A stretch of DNA of 64,000 nt from an uncultured Psychroflexus sp. (GCA_913056525.1 CAJXLO010000001.1:43189-107188), one strand, 5' to 3'. Shown: positions 34,632 to 43,515, numbered from the stretch's first letter. The notes: generated by a model not told the origin, from the sequence alone. Translations and numbers: made by a program.

Positions 34632-35722
34632 AGTTTATAGTGAATTTAGTTAGACATTCAGTAGGTCTATTGTTCATATTCAGCGGATTCGTAAAACTCG
34701 TGGATCCTTTGGGCTTTTCTTATAAGCTCAAGGAATATTTTAGCGAAGCGGTGTTCGACCTGCCTTTTTTATTGCCCTACACGCTTATCATGGCCATACT
34801 TGTGGTCATATTCGAGATATTAGTTGGAATTGCGTTGATCATCGGCTTTAAGATAAATTTGACGCGTTGGTTATTACTACTGATGATCCTTTTCTTTACC
34901 TTCCTAACCTTTTACTCGGCCTATTTTAATAAAGTGACGGATTGCGGCTGCTTTGGCGATGCTATTCCGCTTACTCCATGGCAATCTTTTTCTAAAGATA
35001 TCATCTTACTGGTATTGATACTGGTTATCTTCATGAATCCTGGGAGGATCAGGCCTTTTACCTCCGTAGACTCGCATAAATGGATATTATCGGTCAGTTT
35101 GATATTGTGTTTGTATATCACCTATGATGCTTTGACGCACTTACCTATGATAGATTTCAGACCTTATCATATAGGAGCGAACATCAAGAAAGGAATGGAG
35201 ATACCGGATGATGCAAAGGAAGCGGTCCACGAATATAAATGGACGTTCAAAGTGGACGGAAAAGAAAAAGTGTTCACCACAAAAGGCGAATATCCTGATG
35301 TGGACGGAGCATTCAAAGAAGTGAACACAGAATTGTTACAACAAGGTTATCAACCACCGATCCACGATTTCAGTCTGGAAAAAAAAGGCAAGAACTTCAC
35401 GGATGAATACCTCAACGCAGATAAAGTAATGTTGATATGTACCTACAATATCGACCTTAGCAATAAGAAGCCATGGCGCGAGATCGATAAAATGGCGAAA
35501 AGTGCCAGGAAAAAAGGCTATAAAGTAGCTGCGATAACCGCTTCTTCCACGGAGCGTCAAAATGAGCTCAAAGAAAATTACGACCTGGAATTTCCGTTCT
35601 ATTTCACGGATGAGACAGCTATTAAGACCATTGTAAGGTCTAATCCGGGTGTTCTTATCCTTAAGAATGCGGTCATTGAACAAAAGGTGCACTGGAATGA
35701 TCTGGACCTAATCGAGTTATAA
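34628..35722 (+). CDS. BT_3928-like protein: DoxX/MauE-type membrane domain plus thioredoxin-like tail
   Basis: A 364-residue inner-membrane protein. Residues 1-140 form four membrane helices of the DoxX/MauE type (HSVGLLFIFSGFVKLVDPLG; TDCGCFGDAIPLTPWQSFSKD, with the Cys pair typical of MauE-like proteins). A further helix near residue 155 leads to a periplasmic C-terminal region whose VMLICTYNIDLSN and KGYKVAAITASS strands resemble a thioredoxin fold without the CxxC. It likely handles reducing power or quinones in the membrane; the exact role is unknown. The start overlaps the DUF1599 stop. Confidence 0.8.
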   Translation: MKFIVNLVRHSVGLLFIFSGFVKLVDPLGFSYKLKEYFSEAVFDLPFLLPYTLIMAILVVIFEILVGIALIIGFKINLTRWLLLLMILFFTFLTFYSAYFNKVTDCGCFGDAIPLTPWQSFSKDIILLVLILVIFMNPGRIRPFTSVDSHKWILSVSLILCLYITYDALTHLPMIDFRPYHIGANIKKGMEIPDDAKEAVHEYKWTFKVDGKEKVFTTKGEYPDVDGAFKEVNTELLQQGYQPPIHDFSLEKKGKNFTDEYLNADKVMLICTYNIDLSNKKPWREIDKMAKSARKKGYKVAAITASSTERQNELKENYDLEFPFYFTDETAIKTIVRSNPGVLILKNAVIEQKVHWNDLDLIEL

Positions 35723-35723
35723 T

Positions 35724-36797
35724 TTGATCAATTATATAAGTAGAAAATTCCGCAATGCTCTGTTGACGTTATTTGGCGTGGTGACGGTCATCTTCCTTTT
35801 GTTCACGGTGTTGCCGGGTGACCCAGCACAAATGATGCTGGGACAGAATGAATCCAGTGAACAAATAGAAGCCATCAATGAGAAATATGGTTTTGATCTG
35901 CCTATTTATCAACAGTATCTTTTATATTTGAATGACCTATCACCTTTATCCGTTCATGATGAGGAGCCAACTTCGATCACTTATCTAAGCGAGAATAAGT
36001 ACAACGCTATTTCCCTTTTTACCATCAGCGGGAAGACTATCGCCCTTAAAGCACCGTACCTTAGGAGATCCTATCAAAAGAACGGAAAGAAAGTATCCGC
36101 CGTGATCAGTGAGACGCTTCCTAACACCTTGCTTTTGGCCTTTTCGGCGATCGTATTGGCATTTTTCATAGGTGTCTTCATGGGTGTAATATCGGCAGTT
36201 TTTAAAGACCGCTGGATCGATAGGGCTCTTCAACTCATTTCCACCTTAGGAATGAGCGTTCCTTCTTTTTTTAGCAGCATCCTTTTTGCCTGGCTTTTCG
36301 GTTTTGTTCTACATGAATATACGAACCTGAACATGACAGGCAGTTTATACGAGCTGGGCGATCTTGGGGAAAATTACCGATTAAGGCTGAAGAACCTGCT
36401 ATTGCCGGCGATCGTTCTTGGGATAAGACCATTAGCCGTTGTCAACCAATTAATGCGGAACTCACTGCTTGAGGTTCTGGACCAGGATTACATCCGGACG
36501 GCCAGGATGAAAGGATTGAGCATGACGCGTATCATCAGGCATCATGCGCTGAAGAATGCACTCAATCCGGTGATCACGGCTTTATCCGGCTGGTTTGCTT
36601 CCATGCTCGCCGGTGCGGTGTTCGTGGAATACATCTTTGGCTGGAACGGCCTGGGAAAAGAGATCGTGGAAGCCCTGAAATTGCTGGATCTGCCCGTTAT
36701 CATGGGTTCTGTTATCGTCATAGCCACTATGTTCATCATTATCAATATATTTGTGGACATCGTATACGCTTATTTAGACCCAAAGATCAAAACCTAA
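35724..36797 (+). CDS. OppB/DppB-type ABC transporter permease
   Basis: A 357-residue binding-protein-dependent permease. The N-terminal KFRNALLTLFGVVTVIFLLFTVLPGDPA is the hallmark of DppB/OppB proteins. The cytoplasmic EAA loop reads EVLDQDYIRTARMKGLSMTRIIRHHALKNALNP. Between TM1 and TM2 there is a long periplasmic loop (about residues 40-120). Such permeases import peptides or nickel with a second permease, ATPases and a binding protein, none of which is adjacent here. The start is TTG at 35724, 1 nt after the previous stop. tpiA follows after 4 nt. Confidence 0.9.
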   Translation: MINYISRKFRNALLTLFGVVTVIFLLFTVLPGDPAQMMLGQNESSEQIEAINEKYGFDLPIYQQYLLYLNDLSPLSVHDEEPTSITYLSENKYNAISLFTISGKTIALKAPYLRRSYQKNGKKVSAVISETLPNTLLLAFSAIVLAFFIGVFMGVISAVFKDRWIDRALQLISTLGMSVPSFFSSILFAWLFGFVLHEYTNLNMTGSLYELGDLGENYRLRLKNLLLPAIVLGIRPLAVVNQLMRNSLLEVLDQDYIRTARMKGLSMTRIIRHHALKNALNPVITALSGWFASMLAGAVFVEYIFGWNGLGKEIVEALKLLDLPVIMGSVIVIATMFIIINIFVDIVYAYLDPKIKT

Positions 36798-36801
36798 TAA
36801 T

Positions 36802-37554
36802 ATGAGAAAAAAAATCGTTGCTGGAAATTGGAAAATGAACACCAATAAGGCTGAAGCTCAAAAGATCGCCAAAACGCTTACAGAAAATTTAGTTACTAGA
36901 GATGAAGTCCATGTGATCATTGCTCCACCATTTACGCACTTAGATGCTACCCAAAAGATCATCAAAGAACATCCGATAGCATTAGCTTCGCAGAATGTCT
37001 ATCATGAGGAAAAAGGTGCATTTACAGGAGAAATATCCATCCCGATGTTAAAAAGCTTTGACGTAGAATTTTCCATCATCGGTCACAGTGAACGAAGAGC
37101 CGTTTTTAATGAAGACGATGACCTGCTGGCCTTAAAGGTCAAAAAATGTATCCAGGAAGGCATAACCCCTATTTTCTGTGTAGGTGAAGAGCTGGAAGAT
37201 AGAAAGGAAAATGCTCATTTTGCTGTAGTGAAGAAACAATTGTCCAAGGGTCTGGCATTGCTGGGCAAGGAAATGTTCGATCATCTGATCATCGCTTATG
37301 AACCAGTTTGGGCCATTGGTACTGGAGAGACCGCGAGTCCTGAACAGGCACAGGAAATGCACGCCTATATCAGAAAAGAAGTAGCCGACCTTAGTAGCGA
37401 GGCTCAGGCTAATGAACTTTCCATCCTTTACGGCGGAAGTGTTAAACCCAATAACGCTAAGGAACTTTTTGCTCAAAACGATATAGATGGCGGATTGGTT
37501 GGTGGTGCTTCCCTAAAACCAGATGAATTTGTGGCGATCCATAATTCGTTTTGA
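36802..37554 (+). CDS. tpiA: Triose-phosphate isomerase
   Basis: A 250-residue TIM-barrel enzyme interconverting dihydroxyacetone phosphate and glyceraldehyde 3-phosphate in glycolysis and gluconeogenesis. The N-terminal GNWKMN carries the catalytic Asn and Lys, the electrophilic His is in IGHSERR (about residue 96), the catalytic Glu in AYEPVWAIGTG (about 168) and the phosphate-binding loop in LYGGSVKPNN. The stop codon overlaps the prmA start. Assignment is certain. Confidence 0.98.
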   Translation: MRKKIVAGNWKMNTNKAEAQKIAKTLTENLVTRDEVHVIIAPPFTHLDATQKIIKEHPIALASQNVYHEEKGAFTGEISIPMLKSFDVEFSIIGHSERRAVFNEDDDLLALKVKKCIQEGITPIFCVGEELEDRKENAHFAVVKKQLSKGLALLGKEMFDHLIIAYEPVWAIGTGETASPEQAQEMHAYIRKEVADLSSEAQANELSILYGGSVKPNNAKELFAQNDIDGGLVGGASLKPDEFVAIHNSF

Positions 37555-38387
37555 TGAACAATGAGATCAGGGTCTTTGAGCTTAGCCTTATAGACGAGGC
37601 CTTATCATACGGTTTCCTTTCAGCGGTAATATGGCAACTTGAACATTCCGGAGTCGAGGAAAAAGAAGAACATTTGTTGGTCTATTCTTCAGACCATAAG
37701 TTGAACAAAGAAGACATCAATGCATCACTGAAGGCATTTGGTCTTTCCAATAAGGTATCGATTTCCGAAAAACTTATCAAGAACGAAAATTGGAACGAGA
37801 ACTGGGAGTCGAACTTTGATCCGATCTGTATCAAGGACAAGGTTTATATCCGGGCAGATTTCCATGCGCCAAGACCCGATACGCAAGAATTGATCATACA
37901 GCCGAAAATGGCATTCGGCACCGGTCATCATGAGACCACACGCGGTATGATCGAATTGATGATGGAATCCGATATGAAAGATAAGACGATACTTGATATG
38001 GGCTGCGGAACCGGTGTTTTAGGCATTTATGCGTTAATGTGTCAAGCCGATCATGTGGATTTTATCGATAACGATAAGTGGTGTTACGAAAACACCCTGG
38101 AAAACCTGAAAAAGAATGCCTGTAAAGAACAAAAGGTGCTGTTAGCCGATCGACTGAAAACAAAGAAATCCTATGATATCATCCTGGCCAATATACATAA
38201 GAATGTGATCTTAGGACAACTAAAAGACTACGAAGGGCACCTATCTCAAAATGGGGAGATCATCACGAGCGGGTTTTATGAAAAGGATAAACAAACCGTA
38301 CTTCAAAAAGCTGAAGAACTTGGGTTTTACTTTGACAGTGAAAGGGTTATAAATAGCTGGTGTGTATTAAAATTAAAAAAATATTAA
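37554..38387 (+). CDS. prmA: Ribosomal protein L11 methyltransferase
   Basis: A 277-residue PrmA, an S-adenosylmethionine-dependent enzyme that trimethylates ribosomal protein L11. The N-terminal substrate-recognition domain is followed by the family motif AFGTGHHETTRGMIELM and the SAM-binding LDMGCGTGVLGIYA; the post-motif ILANIHKNVIL corresponds to the NPPY-like motif. The ATG at 37554 overlaps the tpiA stop (TGATG); the TTG used in the ORF track is 3 nt upstream. It is shorter than E. coli PrmA, mainly in the N-domain. Confidence 0.95.
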   Translation: MNNEIRVFELSLIDEALSYGFLSAVIWQLEHSGVEEKEEHLLVYSSDHKLNKEDINASLKAFGLSNKVSISEKLIKNENWNENWESNFDPICIKDKVYIRADFHAPRPDTQELIIQPKMAFGTGHHETTRGMIELMMESDMKDKTILDMGCGTGVLGIYALMCQADHVDFIDNDKWCYENTLENLKKNACKEQKVLLADRLKTKKSYDIILANIHKNVILGQLKDYEGHLSQNGEIITSGFYEKDKQTVLQKAEELGFYFDSERVINSWCVLKLKKY

Positions 38388-38408
38388 CCTTATCATTTTA
38401 GTATTTTT

Positions 38409-38416
38409 TATTTTTG
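38409..38416 (+). promoter_or_regulatory. -7 element upstream of clpS
   Basis: TATTTTTG, 20 nt before the clpS ATG. Upstream sequence is too AT-rich to name a -33 with confidence. Confidence 0.4.
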
Positions 38417-38436
38417 TAAAATAAAAGTTGAAAAGC

Positions 38437-38706
38437 ATGAGCGTTAAAGAAGAAGTAGCTGAAGAAGTTCTTGAAAAAGTAGATAGCGAACATGAGATCA
38501 TCGTGTATAATGACGATGTTAACACTTTTGATCACGTAATAGAAGTGCTGATAAAGGCTTGTGACCACGAACCTATGCAAGCTGAGCAATGTACCTTATT
38601 GATCCATTATAAGGGAAAATGCGGGGTAAAATCCGGCTCTATGAAAGATCTAAAACCACGCTGTTCTAAAATTTTAGAAGAAGGTATCAGTGCTGAGATC
38701 GTTTAG
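38437..38706 (+). CDS. clpS: ATP-dependent Clp protease adaptor ClpS
   Basis: An 89-residue ClpS that delivers N-degron substrates to ClpAP/ClpCP. The key binding residues are in IIVYNDDVNTFDHVI (Asn-Asp pair of the hydrophobic pocket) and the conserved central helix CDHEPMQAEQCTLLIHYKGKC. Both are in the standard order. The ORF track starts at a TTG (38428); the ATG at 38437 is preferred, preserving a short acidic N-terminal tail needed for activity. It overlaps the convergent DUF4252 gene by 4 bp. Confidence 0.96.
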   Translation: MSVKEEVAEEVLEKVDSEHEIIVYNDDVNTFDHVIEVLIKACDHEPMQAEQCTLLIHYKGKCGVKSGSMKDLKPRCSKILEEGISAEIV

Positions 38707-39242
38707 ATTCCGGACAGGTCCAGTTCTTTTGTAAAACCTTCTATCTGTTCAAATTCCAGCTTGTCCATTATTTTCACCAAATTGTAAAAATCCTCGGGCG
38801 TCATATCATCTCCCAATAATCTGGCCAGCATAAACCCTGATCGTTTATTTTCTGCAAATACTATAAGCTCATCAATATTCTTTTCATTGCCTGTATAGAC
38901 AAGCTTCATTTCATTTTCTTCGCCGCTATAGTTCATTAGGTTCCTAAACTTCTTGTCCTTTAGTATCTGTTTAAGCTGCGCCCTGTCAGATTCATACTTG
39001 GTTTGAAAAGTATCTTTCTGAAAGGCCAGGAAATTGATCTTCTTTATCGAAGCGACCTTTTCTCTTTCTTCCGGCGTTAGATCTGCACCAGAAAGAAATA
39101 CATCACTGGAGAGATTTGCAGCCGTATAGCTTTTGTCCTGTCCTTTTTTGACAAAGAAGGCTTCCAGGCTCATGTTGTCATTGCAACTTGCAAGTAGAAA
39201 AAAACTGACAAGCAAGCTTAAGCTTATTTTTATAGTTTTCAT
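38703..39242 (-). CDS. DUF4252 family lipoprotein
   Basis: A 179-residue exported protein. The signal peptide ends in a lipobox-like LLASC, so it is probably a lipoprotein. The mature part has the DUF4252 pattern of alternating charged helices and strands (ENEMKLVYTGNEKNIDELIVFAENKRSGFMLARLLGDDM). The function is unknown; the family is restricted to Bacteroidota and frequently encoded next to an ECF sigma factor, as here. The ATG at 39242 is chosen over the upstream TTG. The gene is last in a four-gene minus-strand unit. Confidence 0.82.
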   Translation of the reverse strand: MKTIKISLSLLVSFFLLASCNDNMSLEAFFVKKGQDKSYTAANLSSDVFLSGADLTPEEREKVASIKKINFLAFQKDTFQTKYESDRAQLKQILKDKKFRNLMNYSGEENEMKLVYTGNEKNIDELIVFAENKRSGFMLARLLGDDMTPEDFYNLVKIMDKLEFEQIEGFTKELDLSGI

Positions 39243-39244
39243 GA

Positions 39245-39766
39245 TCAATTGGTTTTTTCTTCAAGAGAATCGCCACCGGGCAAGTTCAATTTGTTGATTA
39301 TCTTTGATATTTGTTTCAGGTCTATATTACCGTTGATGATGACCACCACGTTCTCATCAGTGTTTTCCAGTCCGGAATCCACGTACATGAAGAGCTGTTT
39401 GATGATCTCATCGGTTTTTCCAGGGATAAAGTAAAAACCGATATTTCTACCTTCATCTTTGATCTTCATCAGGTTTTTCAGCTTTCCGGAGTTCAAGTAA
39501 TCATCTACATCACTTGCCATTTCTTTTTTTACGGTGGGTTTTTCCGTTTTGTAGAAATTAACGCCTTCCAGACTTTCCACCAGTTTCATATATTCCTGTG
39601 CTTCCTTGCTTTCGCTCTCCAGTTCCAGATTGCTCATCATTTTGAACATGTTCTTATCAATAGACACTGTAGTTACATATTGATTGTCATCGTACTGTTC
39701 AAAACTTTGCGCCATTGCGCTTAGGCTAAAAAGCCCTACTGCTAATAATAATCCTATTGTTCTCAT
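39245..39766 (-). CDS. DUF4252 family exported protein
   Basis: A 173-residue protein with a signal peptide ending LSAMAQ and no lipobox Cys, so probably periplasmic. The mature region matches DUF4252 (KDEGRNIGFYFIPGKTDEIIKQLFMYVDS; ENVVVIINGNIDLKQISKI) and is a paralogue of the lipoprotein encoded next to it. The two proteins differ in anchoring, one soluble and one lipid-linked. This could reflect a sensing or antagonist pair in the envelope. The ECF module is probably their regulator or their target. Confidence 0.82.
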   Translation of the reverse strand: MRTIGLLLAVGLFSLSAMAQSFEQYDDNQYVTTVSIDKNMFKMMSNLELESESKEAQEYMKLVESLEGVNFYKTEKPTVKKEMASDVDDYLNSGKLKNLMKIKDEGRNIGFYFIPGKTDEIIKQLFMYVDSGLENTDENVVVIINGNIDLKQISKIINKLNLPGGDSLEEKTN

Positions 39767-39772
39767 TTTTAT

Positions 39773-40204
39773 TTATTTGATAAATTCATTCTTGGTTTCA
39801 TCTATATCTTTTAGTAATTCCAGATTGGATTTTCCTTTTTGGAATTCTGTTGCTACGAGCTCTAATACTTTTTTGGTCTTATCAAAGGCTTCACTCGCTT
39901 GTTGTCTTTTTAATTCTTGCCGATGCTGATACTGTTGATAGAAGACCACACTTGCTATCAGTAGGACAAGAACAGCGGCTATTTTCATCCAGGTAGACCT
40001 TGAACCAGATCTTTTTGGTCTTTCAAGATCCGGAATGGAATGCTTCTGTTCCTGAGCATAGAACGAAAAGATACTTTTATGGACATCATGTTCATTTACT
40101 GATTCTTTCTGAGTAAAATAGGCTTTGATCCTTCGTTCTTCTTCCAGCGTGGTCTCTGCACGCTCGAATTTTTCTAGTAGTTCATCAAGTTCTTCAGGCT
40201 TCAT
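39773..40204 (-). CDS. Single-pass membrane protein, putative anti-sigma factor
   Basis: A 143-residue protein with an acidic helical N-terminal half (KPEELDELLEKFERAETTLEEERRIKAYF), one membrane helix (MKIAAVLVLLIASVVFY) and a Lys/Glu-rich periplasmic tail. The N-terminal helical unit resembles the short anti-sigma-like domain of small Bacteroidota regulators. It overlaps the sigma factor gene by 11 nt, a common arrangement for sigma/anti-sigma pairs. No zinc-binding HxxxCxxC motif is present, so the assignment rests on position and topology. Confidence 0.65.
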   Translation of the reverse strand: MKPEELDELLEKFERAETTLEEERRIKAYFTQKESVNEHDVHKSIFSFYAQEQKHSIPDLERPKRSGSRSTWMKIAAVLVLLIASVVFYQQYQHRQELKRQQASEAFDKTKKVLELVATEFQKGKSNLELLKDIDETKNEFIK

Positions 40205-40709
40205 ATCTGTGATATTTTCTATAGTTCATCATTTCTTCCTTGATCTTTTTTCGAGCTCTCGTCAGGGCAACTCGAACACTTCCTTCCCGGGTTTCAGTTA
40301 TCTCGGCGATCGTTGCCAGTTCCATTTCTTCAATTTCTCTTAGTTGGATTACCGTTCTTTCACGATCCGGTAGTTCATTGATCACCCGTTTTAAGAAACC
40401 CACTTCATCCTGAACTTCCATATCATCTTCAATAGAACTTTCTTCTCGATCTATGTTCGAATGGACTAACCTTAGGTTCTTGCTTTCTTTAGATCTTAAT
40501 CTGTCAAAACAGTGGTTCTTGGTCATTCTTAAAATGTAGGCGCTAAGATTCTTTACCTGACCTACCCTATTTCTCATGTTCCATAGTTTCAAAAAAACCT
40601 CCTGAACCGCATCCTTGGCCTCAGCATCAGAGATCAGCAATCGTTTTGCCAAACGGAACATTTTTGGTTCGGTGTTTTTGACAAGCTCATTGAATTCTTT
40701 GATCTTCAT
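40194..40709 (-). CDS. ECF-type RNA polymerase sigma factor
   Basis: A 171-residue sigma-70 family protein of the ECF class. Region 2 shows FRLAKRLLISDAEAKDAVQEVFLKLW and YILRMTKNHCFDRLRS; region 4 shows INELPDRERTVIQLREIEEMELATIAEITETREGSVRVALTRARKKIKE. There is no region 3. The ORF track extends it to 198 residues; the ATG at 40709 (MKIKEFNELV) matches the usual ECF start and lies behind two promoter-like motifs. It heads a unit with a membrane protein and two DUF4252 proteins, so it probably responds to an envelope signal. Confidence 0.92.
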   Translation of the reverse strand: MKIKEFNELVKNTEPKMFRLAKRLLISDAEAKDAVQEVFLKLWNMRNRVGQVKNLSAYILRMTKNHCFDRLRSKESKNLRLVHSNIDREESSIEDDMEVQDEVGFLKRVINELPDRERTVIQLREIEEMELATIAEITETREGSVRVALTRARKKIKEEMMNYRKYHRYEA

Positions 40710-40720
40710 ACATGGATGTT

Positions 40721-40754
40721 CAAAGTTATGACGCCGGATCGATATGTTTGTTAC
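40721..40754 (-). promoter_or_regulatory. Candidate dual promoter of the ECF sigma operon
   Basis: On the minus strand GTAAC, 16 nt, CGTCATAA resembles the general ECF promoter (GGAAC, CGTC) with the spacing seen for sigma-E-type promoters. TAACTTTG overlaps its 3' end and matches the housekeeping -7 element. Together they suggest housekeeping plus autoregulated expression. Confidence 0.35.
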
Positions 40755-40830
40755 ATGGATAAAGTAATTTCTTTGATACTTTATGTTCAATTCGGCTTTA
40801 GTTCTTACTTTTAAACAAAAATTATACGAA

Positions 40831-42240
40831 ATGTCTAAGAAGATGAAATTCCCTTTGATCGCCCTTGTAGTGTTCCTTACATACAGCTGTCATGAAGATA
40901 TTGATGACGAACTGGATCCAGCAAGCGACGCTGAGATAAATGATTTTATCTGGAAAGGGATGAACGTTTTCTACCTTTATAAGAGTGATGTCCCAGACCT
41001 GGCTGATGATCGTTTCAACTCTGATGAAGAATATACGGAATACCTGAACAGCTTTGATTCGCCAGAAACACTTTTCAATTCGGTCTTACGCGATAATGAT
41101 GAATTCAGTATTATCGTGGAAGATTTTAGGGTTTTAGAGCAAAGTTTAGATGGAGTTTCACTGGACAGCGGGATGCGTTTCGGGCTGGCATTGATAGAAT
41201 CTTCCGGCGAAGTTTTTGGTTATGTGAGGTACGTCGTGAATGATTCACCGGCCGATCAACAAGGCGTAGAACGAGGAATGTTGTTCAACAAGGTCAGCGG
41301 TGAAGTGCTGACGGAAAACTCGGATTTTAGTGGATTGTTCAGTCAACAGAACTTTAGCATAGGGCTGGCAGAATTAAACGGCAGTTCTGTCGAAGCTCTA
41401 GATCAAACAATCGACCTTACGCAGGTAGAAATAACTGAGAACCCTATTCATAGGACGAATGTGATCGATATGGCGAACGATAAAGTGGGATATTTGATGT
41501 ACACAGGGTTTATTGATGATTTCGTAAATCAGCTCAATTCCGTTTTTGGTCAGTTTGCCAGTGAGAACATCACCGAACTGGTCGTTGACCTAAGGTATAA
41601 TTCCGGCGGGAACATCAGTACCGCTGAAGACCTTTCTAGTATGATCACGGGGCAATTCAATGGTGAATTGTTCGCTACACAAGCGTTCAATAATAATTTT
41701 GAGGACCGCGATATATTGTTCGATAATGAGACCAGTTCCGGGGCAAGCATTAATTCATTGAACCTGAACAGGGTCTATTTTATAACAACTTCATCCACCG
41801 CTTCAGCAAGTGAGCTCGTGATCAGTGCATTATCACCCTATATTGATGTCGTTCAGGTAGGAACGACAACTACGGGCAAGTTCCAGGGCTCAAGGACTAT
41901 TTATGATTCACCGGATTTCACAAGACAAAATGCAAACCCTAACCATAAGTACGCTTTACAACCCTTAGTTCTTAAAACCGTGAACGCTAATGGTCTTACG
42001 GATTTTTCTAACGGTCTAACGCCTGATGTGGAACAGTCTGAGGATTTAACTAACCTTGGACAATTGGGCGAACCAACTGAACCTTTATTATCGAACATTC
42101 TCAACATCATAGGCAATGGAAGGACATCTCCACAACATCTGCCATTTGAATATGAGATCATCGGCGAGACCAAAATGAACACTCCTGATTTTCAGCGAAT
42201 GTATACTAACGAGAAGCTAATTTCTCCTCAAATTCCCTGA
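40831..42240 (+). CDS. S41-family (C-terminal processing-like) peptidase lipoprotein
   Basis: A 469-residue exported protease. The signal peptide ends TYSCHED, a lipobox, so it is likely lipid-anchored. An N-terminal helical region is followed by a PDZ domain (GYVRYVVNDSPADQQGVERGM) and the S41 core. The core shows ELVVDLRYNSGG, the catalytic Ser in SSTASASELV and the catalytic Lys in TTTGKFQGS. Such enzymes cleave exposed C-termini of envelope proteins. The ORF track starts at a TTG far upstream; the ATG at 40831 gives a proper signal peptide. Its 3' end overlaps the convergent rocD gene by 35 bp. Confidence 0.9.
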   Translation: MSKKMKFPLIALVVFLTYSCHEDIDDELDPASDAEINDFIWKGMNVFYLYKSDVPDLADDRFNSDEEYTEYLNSFDSPETLFNSVLRDNDEFSIIVEDFRVLEQSLDGVSLDSGMRFGLALIESSGEVFGYVRYVVNDSPADQQGVERGMLFNKVSGEVLTENSDFSGLFSQQNFSIGLAELNGSSVEALDQTIDLTQVEITENPIHRTNVIDMANDKVGYLMYTGFIDDFVNQLNSVFGQFASENITELVVDLRYNSGGNISTAEDLSSMITGQFNGELFATQAFNNNFEDRDILFDNETSSGASINSLNLNRVYFITTSSTASASELVISALSPYIDVVQVGTTTTGKFQGSRTIYDSPDFTRQNANPNHKYALQPLVLKTVNANGLTDFSNGLTPDVEQSEDLTNLGQLGEPTEPLLSNILNIIGNGRTSPQHLPFEYEIIGETKMNTPDFQRMYTNEKLISPQIP

Positions 42241-43501
42241 TCGTTGAAGTGATAATAGATATACATTCATCCAACTGTTCTTCGTCCATGACTAAAGGTG
42301 GCGCGAACCTGATGATATTACCATGCGTTGGTTTGGCTAATAGACCGTTTTCCTTCAAGGCCATACAAATATCCCATGCCGTTGAACTATCTTCTGAGTC
42401 GTTGATCAGGATCGCGTTCAGAAGTCCTCGACCTCTGACATGATCAACGATTTCCGTAGTTGCTATGAACTCCTGCATCGCTTCTCTAAACTTATGTCCC
42501 AGTCTTCTGGCGTTCTGGGCCAACTTCTCATCTTTCACTACTTGTAGGGCTTCCATCGCGACCATGGCCGCTACTGGATTTCCCCCAAAAGTAGAACCAT
42601 GCTGTCCTGGTTTAATAACGCTCATCACTTCATCATCGGCCATTACAGCTGAAACCGGATAAGCACCACCTGAAATGGCCTTTCCTAAAATGAGCATGTC
42701 TGGTTTGGCATAAGTTGATTGTCGCTCACAATGTCCCTGACATGTACAATGACCACAGCTGGCCAATAAAGCACCTGTTCTGGCGATCCCTGTCTGTATC
42801 TCATCTGCCATAAGTAATACATTGTTCTTCGTACAGATCGATCTAACTTTTTGCATGAAATCATCATCGGGGGTATTTACACCTGCTTCGCCTTGTATCG
42901 GCTCGACCAGGAATCCGGCGATGTTCTTGTTTTCCTTTATCGCTTTTTCCAGCGCATCAGCATCGTTATAAGGTATCTTGATGAATCCTGGCGTGTAGGG
43001 ACCAAAGTTCTTGCGCGCGTCTTCATCATTGCTAAAAGAGATGATCGTGGTGGTTCGTCCGTGGAAATTATCATCACAAACTATGATCTGCGCATCTTTT
43101 TCTTCGATTCCTTTTTTCTCATAAGCCCATTTCCTGCAGATCTTGATCGCTGTTTCAACAGCTTCTGCTCCGGTGTTCATCGGTAAGAGCTTATCAAGAT
43201 CAAAGTATTCTGAAGCGTATTTTTCAAATATCCCTAACTTATCATTATGGAAAGCTCTTGAAGTTAGCGAGATCTCTTTAGCCTGTTCATACATGGCGTT
43301 GAGTATCCTGGGATGACAATGTCCTTGATTCACAGCAGAATAAGCTGATAAGAAATCATAATACTTTTTGCCTTCCACATCCCAGACATGAACGCCTTCT
43401 CCCTTTTTAAGCACCACTGGCAAAGGATGATAATTATGCGCTCCATATTTATGTTCTATATCTATAGCTTCTTGAGAAGATGTGACCTTATGAAAATCCA
43501 T
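42206..43501 (-). CDS. rocD: Ornithine aminotransferase with a cysteine-rich insert
   Basis: A 431-residue class III PLP aminotransferase converting ornithine and 2-oxoglutarate to glutamate semialdehyde and glutamate. Family markers: LSAYSAVNQGHCHPRI, MNTGAEAVETAIK, NFHGRTTTIISFS, the PLP Asp in LLMADEIQTGIARTG and the PLP Lys in LILGKAISGGAYPVSAV. Between the Asp and the Lys lies an insert LASCGHCTCQGHCERQ with four closely spaced Cys and two His, which looks like a metal-binding knuckle and is absent from animal and Bacillus enzymes as far as I know. A promoter-like TTG-N21-TATTTTTG precedes the ATG. Confidence 0.93.
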   Translation of the reverse strand: MDFHKVTSSQEAIDIEHKYGAHNYHPLPVVLKKGEGVHVWDVEGKKYYDFLSAYSAVNQGHCHPRILNAMYEQAKEISLTSRAFHNDKLGIFEKYASEYFDLDKLLPMNTGAEAVETAIKICRKWAYEKKGIEEKDAQIIVCDDNFHGRTTTIISFSNDEDARKNFGPYTPGFIKIPYNDADALEKAIKENKNIAGFLVEPIQGEAGVNTPDDDFMQKVRSICTKNNVLLMADEIQTGIARTGALLASCGHCTCQGHCERQSTYAKPDMLILGKAISGGAYPVSAVMADDEVMSVIKPGQHGSTFGGNPVAAMVAMEALQVVKDEKLAQNARRLGHKFREAMQEFIATTEIVDHVRGRGLLNAILINDSEDSSTAWDICMALKENGLLAKPTHGNIIRFAPPLVMDEEQLDECISIITSTIREFEEKLASR

Positions 43502-43515
43502 ATCGTGTTTTTTTG

